Shown here one piece after another: positions 63,079 through 64,000 of a stretch of DNA of 64,000 bases. The notes below the pieces were generated by a model that saw only the letters and a list, made by a program, of their open reading frames with translations, was not told the origin of the DNA and ran no database searches. The position numbers were made by a program, and so were the translations under genes. Origin of the DNA: Actinomycetales bacterium Actino_02 (lineage in GTDB: Bacteria > Actinomycetota > Actinomycetes > Propionibacteriales > Propionibacteriaceae); assembly GCA_001603275.1 (NCBI GenBank), contig LUYM01000006.1, positions 536,532 through 600,531 on the forward strand, read 5' to 3'. The first letter of the stretch is position 1. Each line of letters opens with the position of its first letter.

Positions 63079-64000
63079 GTGATCCCCGCCGAGCTGACCA
63101 CGCCGACCCTGACGGTCGCGCTGCTGGCCGACACCGATAGTCGGTGGAAGTGGGGAGCCCGGCTGGCGGCTCGACTCGGCTCCGAGGTCGAGCTGATCGG
63201 CTACCAGCTATGGACCCATGACCTGCCTAGCCACCGGCAGTTGCTCGAGGCAGGTGTCGGTCCGGAGCGGGTGCGCCAGCTCGGCCCGTCCGGCTTCCTG
63301 GAGGCGCTGGCCACTGATCATCCGGACGTTCTGATCGTGGCCGCGCCCGGCGGCGGCTGCCAGGCGATCCTGCAGCTGCTCGCCACCGCCCGGCTGGAAC
63401 CACGTCCGCTGGTGCTCACCGGCTATGTCGGTGTGGTCTACGAGAATCTCGTCGACGGCCTGCTGTTGCGCGCCGGCGCCGACCTGATCGGGGCGAACAG
63501 CCCGGCCGACCTCGAGCAGTTCGCCCGCGTCCTGACCAGTGTGGGGGCCGGCGCTGATGCCCTGGTGCGCACCCAGCTGCCCTTCCTGGAGGATCCGGCA
63601 CCGCGGACGCCAAGCGCCCGGTTCACGGTGACCTTCGCCGGCCAGCCCGGCGTGCCGGCCAGTCGGGCCGAGCGCCAGTATCTGGTGCAGCGGCTGGCCG
63701 ATCACGCGCGCCGGCACCCCGAGCGGGACGTGCTGGTCAAGCTGCGGAACCTGCCCGGTGAGGTGGCCACTCACCCCGAGCCCTACCCCTACGACGAGTT
63801 GATCCGTGGCCTGGGCAGCCAGCGTCCGGCCAATCTCAAAGTGATCGGCGGTCTGATGAGCCGGGCGCTGAGCCGGACCGACCTGCTGGTCACGGTGAGC
63901 TCCACGGCCGCGGTCGAAGCCGTCCATGCCGAGGTGCCGGCCGCGGTGCTCACCGACTTCGGAATCCGGGAGGCGCTGGGCAACACCTACTTCCTCGGTT
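63079..64000 (+). CDS. Putative glycosyltransferase, DUF6716-like (3' partial)
   Basis: A frame open from GTG 63079 to the window end encodes at least 307 residues: a Rossmann-like start (LTVALLADTDSRWKWGARLA), a nucleotide-binding-like GGGCQAILQLLATA, and a second domain with DLLVTVSSTAAVEAVHAEVP and LTDFGIREALGN. The two-domain shape and the ...SSTAAxEA... segment are as in GT-B transferases; DUF6716 is my recollection of the family. The C-terminus is cut off by the window. Activity unproven. Confidence 0.65.
   Translation, partial: MIPAELTTPTLTVALLADTDSRWKWGARLAARLGSEVELIGYQLWTHDLPSHRQLLEAGVGPERVRQLGPSGFLEALATDHPDVLIVAAPGGGCQAILQLLATARLEPRPLVLTGYVGVVYENLVDGLLLRAGADLIGANSPADLEQFARVLTSVGAGADALVRTQLPFLEDPAPRTPSARFTVTFAGQPGVPASRAERQYLVQRLADHARRHPERDVLVKLRNLPGEVATHPEPYPYDELIRGLGSQRPANLKVIGGLMSRALSRTDLLVTVSSTAAVEAVHAEVPAAVLTDFGIREALGNTYFLG

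Noticed and set aside
63208-63927. A 239-codon minus-strand frame near the window end
   Set aside because: It is antisense to the plus-strand frame, which has a clear two-domain pattern and better composition.

Overview
The window is 64 kb of dense, GC-rich, two-strand coding sequence that looks like a chromosomal segment of an actinobacterium, most likely a member of the Propionibacteriales close to the Propionibacteriaceae. The lineage call is inference from gene content: an adjacent methylmalonyl-CoA mutase pair plus its G-protein chaperone (45.5-50.8 kb), actinobacteria-specific neighbours (a DUF6350-like membrane protein before purN-purH, a DUF3017-like protein after folD), many GTG starts, and TetR, LacI, ROK and WYL regulators. 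The glycyl radical enzyme pair at 53.8-56.2 kb suggests a facultatively anaerobic lifestyle. I found no rRNA, tRNA, CRISPR array, prophage or transposase gene.

Layout. 0-4.8 kb: two sugar ABC permeases (the first cut by the window edge), a LacI regulator, then a PspC-fused histidine kinase and its LuxR response regulator, nearly all joined by 4-bp overlaps. 4.8-5.3 kb: a large nested palindrome. 5.3-11.4 kb: small GlsB-like membrane protein, PcrA helicase, ROK regulator, MFS exporter, M23 peptidase. 11.6-22.0 kb: sucCD, a PknH-sensor-like anchored protein, DUF6350, purN-purH, folD, DUF3017, and a HemL-like aminotransferase. 22.0-29.5 kb: lipid or secondary metabolism and regulators (TetR with a 43-bp palindromic operator, condensation-type acyltransferase, acyl-CoA synthetase, second TetR with its own operator, membrane protein, WYL regulator, alpha/beta hydrolase, GNAT). 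29.7-34.0 kb: malate dehydrogenase, histidine phosphatase, PurU and NADP-isocitrate dehydrogenase. 34.1-38.3 kb: two family 2 glycosyltransferases, a CDP-alcohol phosphatidyltransferase and a CNNM/CorC protein. 38.3-42.6 kb: APH-like kinase, divergent S-adenosylhomocysteine-hydrolase-like protein, amidohydrolase and DUF985 cupin. 42.8-45.3 kb: polar amino-acid ABC transporter. 45.5-50.8 kb: mutA, mutB, meaB. 50.9-53.7 kb: accessory patch with a SUKH-like protein, lipoprotein, a DUF3788-like gene with a broken second copy, a flavodoxin-fold oxidoreductase and a 172-bp palindrome. 53.8-56.2 kb: YjjW/YjjI-like activase and glycyl radical enzyme. 56.3-63.0 kb: nucleoside ABC importer with cytidine and adenosine deaminases. 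63.1 kb to the end: a putative glycosyltransferase running off the edge.

How the genes work together. sucCD, mdh, icd and mutAB-meaB cover TCA and succinate-propionate chemistry at three separate sites. purN, purH, folD and purU form a one-carbon/purine group. The nucleoside importer and the two deaminases form a salvage operon, in which the cytidine deaminase appears to start at a rare ATT codon overlapping the importer's stop codon.

The most unusual material is: (1) the SAHH-like/amidohydrolase/cupin operon, which could carry out an alternative S-adenosylhomocysteine or nucleoside breakdown; (2) the YjjI/YjjW radical enzyme pair; (3) palindromic repeats with an internal 51-bp period, one unit of which lies at the broken end of a duplicated gene fragment; (4) the ATT start of cdd. 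All motif and alignment statements were made by eye on this sequence; family names are recognition from memory and were not confirmed by any search.
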